DNA from: Pseudoflavonifractor sp. 524-17
GTDB taxonomy: Bacteria; Bacillota; Clostridia; Oscillospirales; Oscillospiraceae
Direction: 5' to 3'
NCBI RefSeq assembly: GCF_009935845.1
Contig: NZ_QWEK01000027.1
Span: forward strand, 1-64,000
Length of the DNA stretch: 64,000 nucleotides
The notes beneath the pieces are model-generated. The model saw nothing but the letters and a program-made list of their open reading frames with translations, made no database searches and had not been told where the DNA came from. Position 1 is the stretch's first letter. Every line of letters starts with the position of its first letter. Of the stretch, positions 38,123 through 46,834 are shown piece by piece. The position numbers and the translations under genes were made by a program.

Positions 38123-39769
38123 ATGAAAATTTCCGAAGAACAGGTATGGAATACCTGCGGTTATGTGCGCCTGTCCCGAGAGGATGGCGACAAAGAGGAA
38201 AGCAACAGCGTCACGGGTCAGAAGGATTTGATCCGGGACTACATGGCCCGCCACCCGGAACTGCGGGCGTGCGGCATGAAGGTGGATGACGGATTCACAG
38301 GTTCCAATTTTGACCGGCCGGCCTTTCAAGAGCTGATGGCGGAGGTCAAGGCTGGCAAAATCAACTGCATCGTGGTCAAGGATTTATCCCGGTTCGGCCG
38401 GGACCACCTGGGGGTGGGGGAATATCTGGAGCAGCTGTTTCCCTTCCTGGGTGTGCGGTTTATCGCAATCAACGACCACTATGACAGTCTGCACAGCAAC
38501 GCGGAATCCGACGAGCTGGTCATCCCCTTCAAAAACCTCATCAACGAGGCATACTGCCGGGATACCTCGATAAAGACACGGAGCCAGCTTGAAATCAAAC
38601 GCCAGCGCGGAGATTTCATCGGCTCTTTTGCTGTTTTCGGCTACCGGAAGGATCCGGAGAACCGTCACCGCCTGCTGGCGGATGACTACGCCGCCGGCGT
38701 GGTGCGGGACGTGTTCCGGTGGAAGCTGGAGGGCGTCAGCGCCGGGGACATCGCGGCCCGTTTGACCGCCTCCGGCATCCCCACCCCCATGGACTACAAG
38801 CGATCCCAGGGGCTGCGCTACTCCACCTCCTTCCGGCTGAAAGAGGAGTCCGTATGGGACGCCGGAATGGTGCTGCGGATTCTGAAAAATCCGGTCTACA
38901 TCGGTGTGCTGGAGCAGGGGCGGGTCACTACGCCCAGCTACCGGGTGAAGCGGCTGGTGGTGAAGCCCCGGGCGGAATGGGCGGTAGTGGAGCACTGTCA
39001 CGAGGCCATTATTGACCGCTACGACTTTGAGACCGTCCAGAAGGTGCTTGCCCTGGACACCCGCACCAGCGTCAGCGGCAGGGCGGTGGAACTGTTCTCC
39101 GGCCTGGTGTTCTGCGGCGAGTGCGGCGGGGCCATGATCCGAAAGACCGTTTCCTCCGGCAAAAAGAAGTATGTGTATTACGTCTGCGCCGCCCACAAGA
39201 ACGAAAAGACCTGCTTTGCCCACTCCCTGCGGGTGGAGGCGTTGGACGAAATTGTGCTGGAGGCTCTGAAAAAGCACATTCAGGACGTGATCGACCTCTC
39301 CAATCTGTTGGAGCTGACGGACACGGCCCAGCTTCAGCAGGCGGGTGTGCGGAAGCTCCGGGACCGCCTGGAGAAGAAACAGGCGGAGGCTGACCGCTGG
39401 CAGACCCTTCTGCGGTCCCTCTATGAGAGCCTCCAGGACGGCGTGATTGATAGGGACGAGTACCAGGATTTGCGAAAGACCTACTCCCGCCGCCGGGCCG
39501 GGGCGGAGGAACAGGCCGGGGCCATCCAGGAGGAAATGAGCCGGGAAATGGGCAATCTCTCTGAGGGCCGGGGCTGGATGGGGCAGTTTCGCAAGCACCG
39601 GAACATTGACGCTCTGGACCGCACGATGATCGTTTCTCTGATGGAGCGCGTCTTGATTTTCCGTGACCGCCGGGTGGAGATCGTCTACCGCTGGCAGGAT
39701 GAATTTTCCTGGCAGATGGACCTTCTGCGGCAGGCCCGGGAGACCCTTCCCGGAAGGGAGGCGGTCTGA
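38123..39769 (+). CDS. Large serine recombinase 1 (TndX/TnpX-like)
   Basis: A 548-residue large serine recombinase, the class that integrates and excises Clostridia ICEs. The catalytic Ser is Ser18 in GYVRLSREDGD; VVKDLSRFGRDHLGVGEYLE carries the Arg residues of the active site. A recombinase domain follows, then a zinc ribbon (FCGECGGAMI ... CAAHKNEKTC) near 330-370 and a coiled coil toward the C-terminus. AGGAGAG lies about 7 nt before the ATG. It is the first of three tandem intact recombinase genes. Confidence 0.94.
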   Translation: MKISEEQVWNTCGYVRLSREDGDKEESNSVTGQKDLIRDYMARHPELRACGMKVDDGFTGSNFDRPAFQELMAEVKAGKINCIVVKDLSRFGRDHLGVGEYLEQLFPFLGVRFIAINDHYDSLHSNAESDELVIPFKNLINEAYCRDTSIKTRSQLEIKRQRGDFIGSFAVFGYRKDPENRHRLLADDYAAGVVRDVFRWKLEGVSAGDIAARLTASGIPTPMDYKRSQGLRYSTSFRLKEESVWDAGMVLRILKNPVYIGVLEQGRVTTPSYRVKRLVVKPRAEWAVVEHCHEAIIDRYDFETVQKVLALDTRTSVSGRAVELFSGLVFCGECGGAMIRKTVSSGKKKYVYYVCAAHKNEKTCFAHSLRVEALDEIVLEALKKHIQDVIDLSNLLELTDTAQLQQAGVRKLRDRLEKKQAEADRWQTLLRSLYESLQDGVIDRDEYQDLRKTYSRRRAGAEEQAGAIQEEMSREMGNLSEGRGWMGQFRKHRNIDALDRTMIVSLMERVLIFRDRRVEIVYRWQDEFSWQMDLLRQARETLPGREAV

Positions 39770-39770
39770 C

Positions 39771-41474
39771 ATGGCGCGGACCAAACGCAAGGTCAATCCC
39801 GTCCTGCCGGTAACTGCCCCCGCAGAGAAGCCCAAGCGGGTGTATCAGGCGGGCGGCTATGTCCGGCTGTCGGTGGAGGACAGCGGAAAGCCGGGAGCGG
39901 ACACGATTATCAATCAGCGGGAATTGATTCAGAGCTACATTGACAGCCAGCCGGATATGCAGTTCTGCGGCCTCTACTGCGACAACGGACGGACGGGGAC
40001 CAACTTCGACCGTCCGGAGTTTGAGCGGCTGATGGAGGATGTACGCTCCGGCAAGGTGGACTGCATTGTGGTCAAAGATTTATCCCGGTTTGGCCGCAAC
40101 TACCGGGAAACCGGCAGCTATCTGGAGCGGATTTTCCCGTTGCTGGACGTTCGTTTTATCGCCGTCAACGACAACTTTGACACCCTGACCGCCGAGCGGT
40201 CCCAGGACGGCTATATTGTGCCGCTGAAAAACATCATCAACGAGGTCTACAGCAAGGACATCTCCAGAAAGCTGCTGCCTGTATTCGCGGCAAAACAGCA
40301 AAACGGGGAATTTATCGGCGCATGGGCGATTTACGGCTATCAAAAGTGCGCGGATGACCATCACCGGATTGAGCCGGATCGGTCAATCGCGCCCATAATC
40401 CGTGAAATCTTTCAATGGCGGTTCTCCGGCATGAGCTATCAGAATATTGCACGGAGGTTAAATGAGCGGAACATCCCTTCCCCCGCCCGGTATCACTACC
40501 TGAAAGGAACTGTCAAATCGGAACGCTATGCCAGTGCGGTTTGGAACGTATGCTCCGTCAAGAACGTATTGTCCAGCGAGGTCTACCTGGGCCATACGGT
40601 GCAGGGCCGGAAGCGTTCCGGGTTCTCCGAGGGCCGGAAGCCCTACCGTGTCCCGAAATCCGAGTGGGTGATTGTCCGCAATACCCATGAGCCGCTGGTG
40701 GATGAGGAGACCTTTCAAGCGGTTCAGCAGATGGCTGAGAAAGCCAGGGCCGCTTACCATGAGCGGCAGGGGAAATATGACGCGCTGGGGACCACTCCCA
40801 ATATGCTCCGAAAGCTGGTCTATTGTGCGGACTGCAAGCGGCCTCTGGTGCGGTATAAAAACGTGAACGGCAGCACGGGGCGGCGCTACTACGTCTATAT
40901 CTGCCAGTCTCATTTCAACGATCCCGCTTCCTGCCCCAAGAAGTATTTCCATGAAGCCAAGCTGATTGAAATTCTGTGGGATACCTTACAGCGGGAGATT
41001 GCGCTGGCGGAAAATCTGGATAAGCGGGTGCGCCAGTACAGCAAATCCCCCAAAGCGGCCAGCCGGGAGGCGGCGGTCAAGCGGGAGATCGCCGCCGCGA
41101 AACAGGCCCTCAGCCGTGCGGAAATGCTCTATGACAGCTTGTATCAGAATTACGCCGGCAAGCTGATGTCAGAGCGGGAGTACACGGAACTGAAGGGGCA
41201 GTACCGCTCTGATATGGAGCGGGCCCAGGCCCGGTTGGATGAGCTGGAGCAGCGGCAGAAGGACGAACAGCGGCAGACCGTGGAAAATCCCTGGCTTACC
41301 GCCTGCGGCCGGTTTAAGGAAGAACAGGCGCTGACGCAGGCCATGGCCCACGCGCTCATTGAGCGGGTGGAGATTGACGCAGATGACCATGTGTCGATTA
41401 CCTTGCGCTATCGGGATGAATACAACGCCCTGCTCCGGCTTCTGGCGGCGGAGGGAGAGGCGGTGTCCGCATGA
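39771..41474 (+). CDS. Large serine recombinase 2
   Basis: A 567-residue large serine recombinase with a basic N-terminal extension of about 25 residues before the catalytic domain; Ser34 in GYVRLSVEDSG is the nucleophile and VVKDLSRFGRNYRETGSYLE holds active-site Arg residues. A zinc-ribbon-like segment (YCADCKRPLV ... CQSHFNDPASC) and a coiled coil follow. The ATG at 39771 comes one base after the stop of recombinase 1, with GGGAGG 9 nt upstream. It overlaps recombinase 3 by 4 nt. Divergence from its neighbours is high, so this is not a recent duplication. Confidence 0.94.
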   Translation: MARTKRKVNPVLPVTAPAEKPKRVYQAGGYVRLSVEDSGKPGADTIINQRELIQSYIDSQPDMQFCGLYCDNGRTGTNFDRPEFERLMEDVRSGKVDCIVVKDLSRFGRNYRETGSYLERIFPLLDVRFIAVNDNFDTLTAERSQDGYIVPLKNIINEVYSKDISRKLLPVFAAKQQNGEFIGAWAIYGYQKCADDHHRIEPDRSIAPIIREIFQWRFSGMSYQNIARRLNERNIPSPARYHYLKGTVKSERYASAVWNVCSVKNVLSSEVYLGHTVQGRKRSGFSEGRKPYRVPKSEWVIVRNTHEPLVDEETFQAVQQMAEKARAAYHERQGKYDALGTTPNMLRKLVYCADCKRPLVRYKNVNGSTGRRYYVYICQSHFNDPASCPKKYFHEAKLIEILWDTLQREIALAENLDKRVRQYSKSPKAASREAAVKREIAAAKQALSRAEMLYDSLYQNYAGKLMSEREYTELKGQYRSDMERAQARLDELEQRQKDEQRQTVENPWLTACGRFKEEQALTQAMAHALIERVEIDADDHVSITLRYRDEYNALLRLLAAEGEAVSA

Positions 41475-43081
41475 GCGGTACGACCGCCAAATATATCCGG
41501 CTGTCCGCTGAGGACAACGATTTAGGCGAAAGCGGAAAGACCGAATCCAACAGCGTCACGAACCAGAGAAATTTGCTGGAAGCCTTTATCCGCCGAACCC
41601 CGGAGCTGGCGGATAGCAATGTAATCGAGTTCTGTGACGACGGCTGGAGCGGCAAAAACTTTGAGCGTCCCGGCTTTCAAGCGATGATCGCCCAGGTGCG
41701 GGCGGGGAAAATCCAATGTATCGTGGTGAAGGACTTATCCCGGTTTGGACGTGATTATCTCACTGTCGGCAATTACATTTCCAGCGTGTTCCCCTTCCTG
41801 GGGGTGCGGTTCATCGCCGTCAACGACGGCTTTGACAGCATCCGGCCCGCTGATATTGACAGCCTGGAAACGTCATTCAAAGCCCTGATTTACGACCTGT
41901 ACAGCCGGGATTTGTCCCGGAAGGTACGCAGCGCAAAGAAATTCCGCGCCCAGCGGGGGGATTTTATGTCTTCCTTTGCCCCTTACGGCTATGTCAAGGA
42001 CCCATCCAATAAAAACCGCCTTGTAATTGACCCGGAGGCGGCGGAGACGGTGCGGCGGATCTTTCTTCTGACTGCAAGCGGTCAGAAGAAAGAACAGCTT
42101 GCGAGGCAGCTTAACGCTGAGGACGTACCGACTCCCATGCTTCACAAGCGGGCGGCTGGATGCCCCCGTATCAAATGGAACAATCTGTTTGACGAAAACT
42201 TTTGGACAGGCAGTTTGATTTACGGTATTTTGCGGGATGAACGCTATACCGGCAGGGTAGTTTACGGAAAGCACACGCGCGACCGGATTGGTCATGCCCA
42301 TGTGGTCCGGGTTGACCGGGAGGACTGGATCGTTGTAGAGAATACCCACGAGGGCATTGTAACGCGGGAAGAATTTGACCGCGCACAGGCAGCGATACGG
42401 GCCGCTGAACATGGCGCGGTCAGAAATCAGAATCATCCCTTGCAGAAGAAAATCCGCTGTGGAGCCTGCGGCTATGCCATGAGCCGGGTGCAGGGGCCAG
42501 CGCCATACTTCGTGTGCCGTACCCCCCGCATGAACGCTGCCTATACTTGTAGGGACAGGATACCGGAAGCTGACATTCTGGAAACCGTAACCGAGGGGCT
42601 TCATGTGCAGGCGCTGATGGCGGTGGAGTTGAGCCGGCTATGGGAGGAACAGCACCAAGAGAGGAAAAAGGATAGTTCCGCTGTGAAGAAAAACCTCGCC
42701 GGACTGCGGGAGACACACCAGCGGCTCTCCCAGCAGGTCAGCGGCCTCTATGAATCCTTTGCGCTGGGCGAGATCAGCAAGACAGAATATCTTGCTGCCA
42801 AAGCCTCCGCCGCAAAACAGCGGGACGATACCGCCGCCAGAATCAGCGAGCTGGAGGCCGCGCTGGAGAATATGGGGACGGACGGCAGCCTGCGGAACGG
42901 CTTTGTTTCTGTCTTTGGGAAGTATCTGGAGGTAGGGGAAATGACCGATGAGATTGCGGCGGACGTTTTGAAAGAGGTCCGTATCCACCCCGGCGGGCGG
43001 ATTGAAACCGTCTGGAATTACCGGGACGAGCTGGAAAAGCTGATGCTTGATTTACAGGGAGATCATCAGGATGGAGCGTAA
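41471..43081 (+). CDS. Large serine recombinase 3
   Basis: A 536-residue large serine recombinase. Ser12 in KYIRLSAEDND is the nucleophile; VVKDLSRFGRDYLTVGNYIS follows. The zinc ribbon is RCGACGYAMS ... CRTPRMNAAYTC near 325-360, and the C-terminal part is a long coiled coil. Its ATG lies in the stop of recombinase 2 (ATGA), and its 3' end overlaps the next small gene by 11 nt. The strict overlap suggests that the three proteins are made together and may form a heteromeric complex. Confidence 0.94.
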   Translation: MSGTTAKYIRLSAEDNDLGESGKTESNSVTNQRNLLEAFIRRTPELADSNVIEFCDDGWSGKNFERPGFQAMIAQVRAGKIQCIVVKDLSRFGRDYLTVGNYISSVFPFLGVRFIAVNDGFDSIRPADIDSLETSFKALIYDLYSRDLSRKVRSAKKFRAQRGDFMSSFAPYGYVKDPSNKNRLVIDPEAAETVRRIFLLTASGQKKEQLARQLNAEDVPTPMLHKRAAGCPRIKWNNLFDENFWTGSLIYGILRDERYTGRVVYGKHTRDRIGHAHVVRVDREDWIVVENTHEGIVTREEFDRAQAAIRAAEHGAVRNQNHPLQKKIRCGACGYAMSRVQGPAPYFVCRTPRMNAAYTCRDRIPEADILETVTEGLHVQALMAVELSRLWEEQHQERKKDSSAVKKNLAGLRETHQRLSQQVSGLYESFALGEISKTEYLAAKASAAKQRDDTAARISELEAALENMGTDGSLRNGFVSVFGKYLEVGEMTDEIAADVLKEVRIHPGGRIETVWNYRDELEKLMLDLQGDHQDGA

Positions 43082-43454
43082 GAGAGCCTGGATTTATTGC
43101 AGGGTCGCGTACTCTGACGCACATGTGCTGGCAGCTCAACAGGCCAGCTTGGAGGCATATGCGGAAGTACACGGTTTTGAGGTTGTGGGTACGACTGCTG
43201 AACAGGCCAGCGGATTAGACTTCTCCCGCCGTGGGCTGGCCGAGGTTTCCGGCGCGGTGGCCGCTGGGGACATTGACTTTCTGCTGGTAGCAAACCTCTC
43301 CCGCCTGGAGCGGGACGTGGGCAAAACGGACGCTTATCTGCGCTGGCTGGAGGATCTGTTTGTTGAGATAGTCTGTGCCGATGGTACCACTCCGCAGACG
43401 GCCACAGAGATACTGCATGAGTTGGTGAAAGCAAGCAGGACAGCTTACAGATAG
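43071..43454 (+). CDS. Short resolvase-domain protein lacking the catalytic Ser
   Basis: A 127-residue protein equal to the N-terminal catalytic fold of serine recombinases (AWIYCRVAYSDAHVLAAQQ, then FLLVANLSRLERDVGKTDAY), with no recombinase or zinc domains. The nucleophile position in YCRVS is Ala13 here, although a Ser lies two residues later, so it is probably inactive. The active-site Arg motif (LSRLERD) is kept. Its ATG overlaps the end of recombinase 3, so it is coupled to the trio. It may be a regulatory subunit, for example a directionality factor, which is inference. Confidence 0.78.
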   Translation: MERKRAWIYCRVAYSDAHVLAAQQASLEAYAEVHGFEVVGTTAEQASGLDFSRRGLAEVSGAVAAGDIDFLLVANLSRLERDVGKTDAYLRWLEDLFVEIVCADGTTPQTATEILHELVKASRTAYR

Positions 43455-43463
43455 TCAAAACAG

Positions 43464-43499
43464 GGGCCTCCCCATCCACAAACTTGGACGGAGAGGCCC
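43464..43499 (+). terminator. Possible terminator after the recombinase operon
   Basis: GGGCCTC (43464-43470) pairs with GAGGCCC (43493-43499) around a 22-nt loop. Only a few T residues follow, so termination may be partial. Confidence 0.5.
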
Positions 43500-43529
43500 T
43501 TAATCCGTATAAAACTGGGGTGAAATATC

Positions 43530-43850
43530 ATGGACATTCGATTTGCCGATACGACAGAAGCCGCCTGTCAGGAGCGGGTTTGCAGCATCCTCGCATCGCT
43601 CAGTTTGATGGTGGATGCACAGAAACACGCGGGAAATTGTAATGGAAATCTCCGGTGGCTGTACCGGCGTGAACTGGAGTACCACTACCGGCGGACGGTG
43701 CTTGAGGCCCTTCGGCTGCTGGGGATTCTGATTCACGACACCAGTATTGCTAATCAAACAAACCTGAACCGCCTTTGCGAGAACGGGCACACTGCGCTGG
43801 AAGATTTAATTAGCAGATATACCAAGTGTTTTGATACTGAGGTTGAGTAG
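43530..43850 (+). CDS. Unknown 106-residue protein at the ICE end
   Basis: I do not recognise this protein. It is helical, with four Cys or His residues in the first half and the segment RWLYRRELEYHYRRTVLEAL, and it has no membrane segment. GGGGTG lies about 7 nt before the ATG. Being the last complete gene before the truncated recombinase, it may be part of the integration module. Codon usage resembles that of the ICE core. Confidence 0.6.
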   Translation: MDIRFADTTEAACQERVCSILASLSLMVDAQKHAGNCNGNLRWLYRRELEYHYRRTVLEALRLLGILIHDTSIANQTNLNRLCENGHTALEDLISRYTKCFDTEVE

Positions 43851-43913
43851 TCCCGCAGTTGAAGCCATTCGGAAACGTTCATAGTTTATTTACATTTAAT
43901 TTTTGTTCCGTGC

Positions 43914-45281
43914 TTGACATTGGCGGACAAAGGATACTCCGGCAAAAACATTGAACGGCCCGATTTCCAGCGGCTCTTGAAAGACATCAGAACCGGGCTT
44001 ATCCGGCGGGTGATTGTCTACCGTCTGGACAGGATCAGCCGCTCCATCGTGGATTTCGCAAAGCTGATGGAGTTGTTCAAGCAGTTCAACGTGGAATTTG
44101 TTTCCTGCACCGAAAAGTTTGACACGTCAACCCCGATGGGCCGGGCGATGCTCAATATCTGCATCGTGTTCGCCCAACTGGAACGGGAAAGCATCCAGAT
44201 GCGCGTGACGGATGCTTTTTATTCCCGGTGTGCCAAGGGCTACTATATGCGGGGCCGCGCTCCATACGGTTTTGACACGGAGCCCATCGTGATGGACGGT
44301 ATCAAAACAAAACGGCTGATTGAAACCGCCGAGATGAAATACGCCGAATTGATGTATGAAATGTATGCGGAGCCCGAAACCTCCTACGGCGATATTACCC
44401 GGTATTTCACCGAGAATGAAATTCAAGTATACGGGAAAACGCTGAAACGGGGATTTTTGGCGCAGCTCCTGCGGAACCCGGTTTACGTCCAGGCCGACAT
44501 GGATATTTATGAACACTTCAAGGCACAGGGCGCGAAAATCGAAAGTCCGCCGGAATTGTTCACGGGCGATTATAGCTGTTACTTATACCAGGGCCGGGAG
44601 GGGGAGGAGAATATTTTGGTGATTGCGCCCCACAAGGGCCGTATTCCCTCGACGCTCTGGCTGAACGTCCAGCACAAGCTATCCCAAAATACCACGTTCC
44701 AGAATGGCCGGAAATGCCATAATACATGGTTGGCGGGGAAAATCAAGTGTGGGTGCTGTGGGTATGCTTTAGTGGGGCTGAACGCCGCAAACGGGGTGAC
44801 GTACATGAGATGCAGACAGCGCGTGGAAAACAAGAGCTGTCCGGGGCCCGGAACGCTGACACGGCATGAGCTGGAAAAATCGGTGTATGATGAAATGGTA
44901 AAGAAGATGCGGGGATTTCAGACGCTGAGGGGCGGCAAGGCGGAGGGCTACAATCCAAAGCTGACCGCCGCCCGCGCCAAACTTGCCAAAATTGAAAGCG
45001 AGATTGAAAAGCTGATTGACACGCTGACCGGAGCAAACCCGCTCTTGTTACAGTACGCAAATAACCGCATTGAAGAATTGGACGCGGAGCGGCAAAAGCA
45101 ATTAAAGCTGGTGGCCGACCTCACCGCTAATTCTGTTTCAACCTCTCAGCTTGATAGCATATCCGGCTATCTCAAAAACTGGGACGAGGTTAGTTTTGAC
45201 GACAAACGGCGCGTTGTGGATACGCTGATTTCCAAAATTGAGGCTACCAGCACCGAGCGCGTGATACACTGGAAAATCTAA
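43914..45281 (+). pseudogene. Serine recombinase missing its N-terminal ~55 codons
   Basis: The reading frame is a large serine recombinase from KGYSGKNIERPDFQRLL onward: VYRLDRISRSIVDFAKLMEL, LERESIQMRVTDAFYSR, the zinc ribbon KCGCCGYALV ... CRQRVENKSC, and a coiled coil to the natural end. The first ~55 residues, including the catalytic Ser, are absent, and upstream of ADKGYSGKN the frame is unrelated AT-rich sequence with a stop at 43860. TTG at 43914 is only the first possible start codon. The break suggests that the ICE or another rearrangement entered this gene; the missing part may lie at the other ICE end, outside the window. Confidence 0.85.
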
Positions 45282-45333
45282 AAATTTTTACTTCGCATTA
45301 TACCATTGTCAAAGACGTTTTAGCATAATAAAT

Positions 45334-45379
45334 CACCCCACTTGTTAGTAGTATACCATACTGTCTAACAAATGGGGTG
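45334..45379. terminator. Long hairpin after the truncated recombinase
   Basis: CACCCCA and TTGTTAG (45334-45348) pair with CTAACAA and TGGGGTG (45365-45379), with one mismatch between the blocks; AGTAT-ACC-ATACT extends the stem inside. It lies 52 nt after the recombinase stop and could end its transcript or mark an element end. Confidence 0.55.
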
Positions 45380-45383
45380 CTGT

Positions 45384-45560
45384 TCATTCCCCAATAGCGG
45401 CGGTTTCGTGTAGGTTGGCTCCATTCTTTAAGTGCCGTATTATTATGCCCTTGTCAAATACACTAAGGCCCAGGCCGTTACCCCCGCTCTCACTGCTGCG
45501 GGAGAAGTCAGGCCGGTAAAACGGCTCGAATAGGCAGCGGATCTCGTTGTCAGGGATAGG
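45384..45560 (-). pseudogene. Remnant of a histidine kinase C-terminus
   Basis: On the minus strand a 59-codon frame ends in TGA at 45384 and reads CLFEPFYRPDFSRS, then ESGGNGLGLSVF, which is the F box and G2 box of a HATPase_c sensor-kinase domain. The N- and central parts are missing, and the sequence after the G2 box is no longer kinase-like. It is a decayed end of a VanS-type kinase stranded between the ICE side and the polysaccharide operon. Confidence 0.7.
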
Positions 45561-45610
45561 GGTACACTATAAAATAGCAGCAGCAATACCGCAGACAAAA
45601 CCCATTTCAT
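45443..45610 (-). CDS. Doubtful short ORF with signal-like start
   Basis: The ATG at 45610 has a very good AGGAGGG and follows the last glycosyltransferase gene, and the product begins MKWVLSAVLLLLFYSVPL, a signal-peptide-like stretch. After about 18 residues the frame enters the kinase remnant in another frame, so the rest is unlikely to be genuine. I read it as the 5' end of an operon gene cut off by the rearrangement. Confidence 0.35.
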   Translation of the reverse strand: MKWVLSAVLLLLFYSVPLSLTTRSAAYSSRFTGLTSPAAVRAGVTAWALVYLTRA

Positions 45611-45670
45611 CTTGATTCCCTCCTGAAAATTCTTGATATAAGAGATAATTATATTTCTGTTTATCCTCAT

Positions 45671-46813
45671 TCATAAAGACGTAGAATTTGCATTTACTGC
45701 TATAGGGGCTAACGCCTCGCCGAACTGAGACAATACATTAGGCAGCACAGCCTGCAATGTATACTGAGCAACAGCAATTCTGGCTTTCATACCAAACTGT
45801 GCGCATATTTGGGGTGATTTTATGAGATATCTTATGGCGTCAGCGCATGCCTTGGCATCACCATAGCTATAGAGTAAACCCGTCACGCCATCATCCACCA
45901 AGTCGATATGCCCTTTGACTCTGCTTGCCACAACCGGCAGACCTAAATACATAGCTTCCATCACATTGAAAGGCAGTCCCTCGCTTCTACTGGCCATCAC
46001 AGCGATGTCGGCAGTTTTATACCATGTAGCTACATTCTCTACCTGCCCAGGAAACAACACACGTCTCTCTAACTTTGAGCCTTCCACTAGCTCACGGCAT
46101 CGCCCCAGCTCTGTGCCGCTTCCGCACAGTATAAGCACCGTGTCCTCCGGCAAATAATTCATCGCTTGAATCAGCACATTCTGACTTTTTCTCCTCGAAA
46201 ACTCTGCGACGCATATCAGCACAAATGCATTCTCTGAAATCCCCAGTGTATTCCTCGAAATGCCTGTGTCTTTCTTACTATCCTCATCCAGTTTAACGAA
46301 GTCTACGCCCATACCAGGTATCATCTCAACCCGTTTTCCCAGCTGATATCGCCTCGCAATCTCATAGTCATACTGGTTCATAGTCAGCAAAAAATCCGTC
46401 TCTGGAGCCGTCAAACGTTCAGCACCTAGCAGCAAATTTCTCTTCATAACTGGTGTACTATCATCAAACAGGTATCCGTGTACTACGTTGACCAGCTTCG
46501 GGCGAGGTCTCATACCTTTAATTGCCAGGCGCGTAAAGAACGCCGCAAGAGAAGTATGAGTCACTACCAGGTCATAACCCCGTATGTAAATAATCTGCCG
46601 AAGCATCCTCAATGCCTGCAAGTTATGTACAGAACTCATCCGCTTTTTGAAAGGGAGATCAAAAGATTTATCTGTATAAGGCACCTGCTCTGGCGCTCCG
46701 GCGCACCCAATATCCACCTCCCAGCCCATACGCTGAAGCTCCCTCAAATATGGCTGATGAAAATGCTTTATGTGAGAATATGTCGATGCTGTAAATAATG
46801 CTTTGTATTTCAA
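45671..46813 (-). CDS. Glycosyltransferase family 4
   Basis: A 380-residue GT-B glycosyltransferase, last complete gene of the polysaccharide operon. The N-terminal half has LVVTHTSLAAFF and VVHGYLFDD; the C-terminal donor domain has VCVAEFSRRKSQNVLIQAM and the EX7E-type block SRSEGLPFNVMEAMYLGLPV. It probably transfers a sugar from a nucleotide donor to the lipid-linked repeat unit on the cytoplasmic face. TTG at 46813 with AGGAAG upstream is the start. Donor and acceptor cannot be told. Confidence 0.9.
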   Translation of the reverse strand: MKYKALFTASTYSHIKHFHQPYLRELQRMGWEVDIGCAGAPEQVPYTDKSFDLPFKKRMSSVHNLQALRMLRQIIYIRGYDLVVTHTSLAAFFTRLAIKGMRPRPKLVNVVHGYLFDDSTPVMKRNLLLGAERLTAPETDFLLTMNQYDYEIARRYQLGKRVEMIPGMGVDFVKLDEDSKKDTGISRNTLGISENAFVLICVAEFSRRKSQNVLIQAMNYLPEDTVLILCGSGTELGRCRELVEGSKLERRVLFPGQVENVATWYKTADIAVMASRSEGLPFNVMEAMYLGLPVVASRVKGHIDLVDDGVTGLLYSYGDAKACADAIRYLIKSPQICAQFGMKARIAVAQYTLQAVLPNVLSQFGEALAPIAVNANSTSL

Positions 46814-46834
46814 GTAATCGCTTCCTTATTTTTG

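Noticed and set aside
38384-39835. Minus-strand frame of 483 codons opposite recombinase 1
   Set aside because: Antisense shadow; the plus strand has a full serine recombinase.
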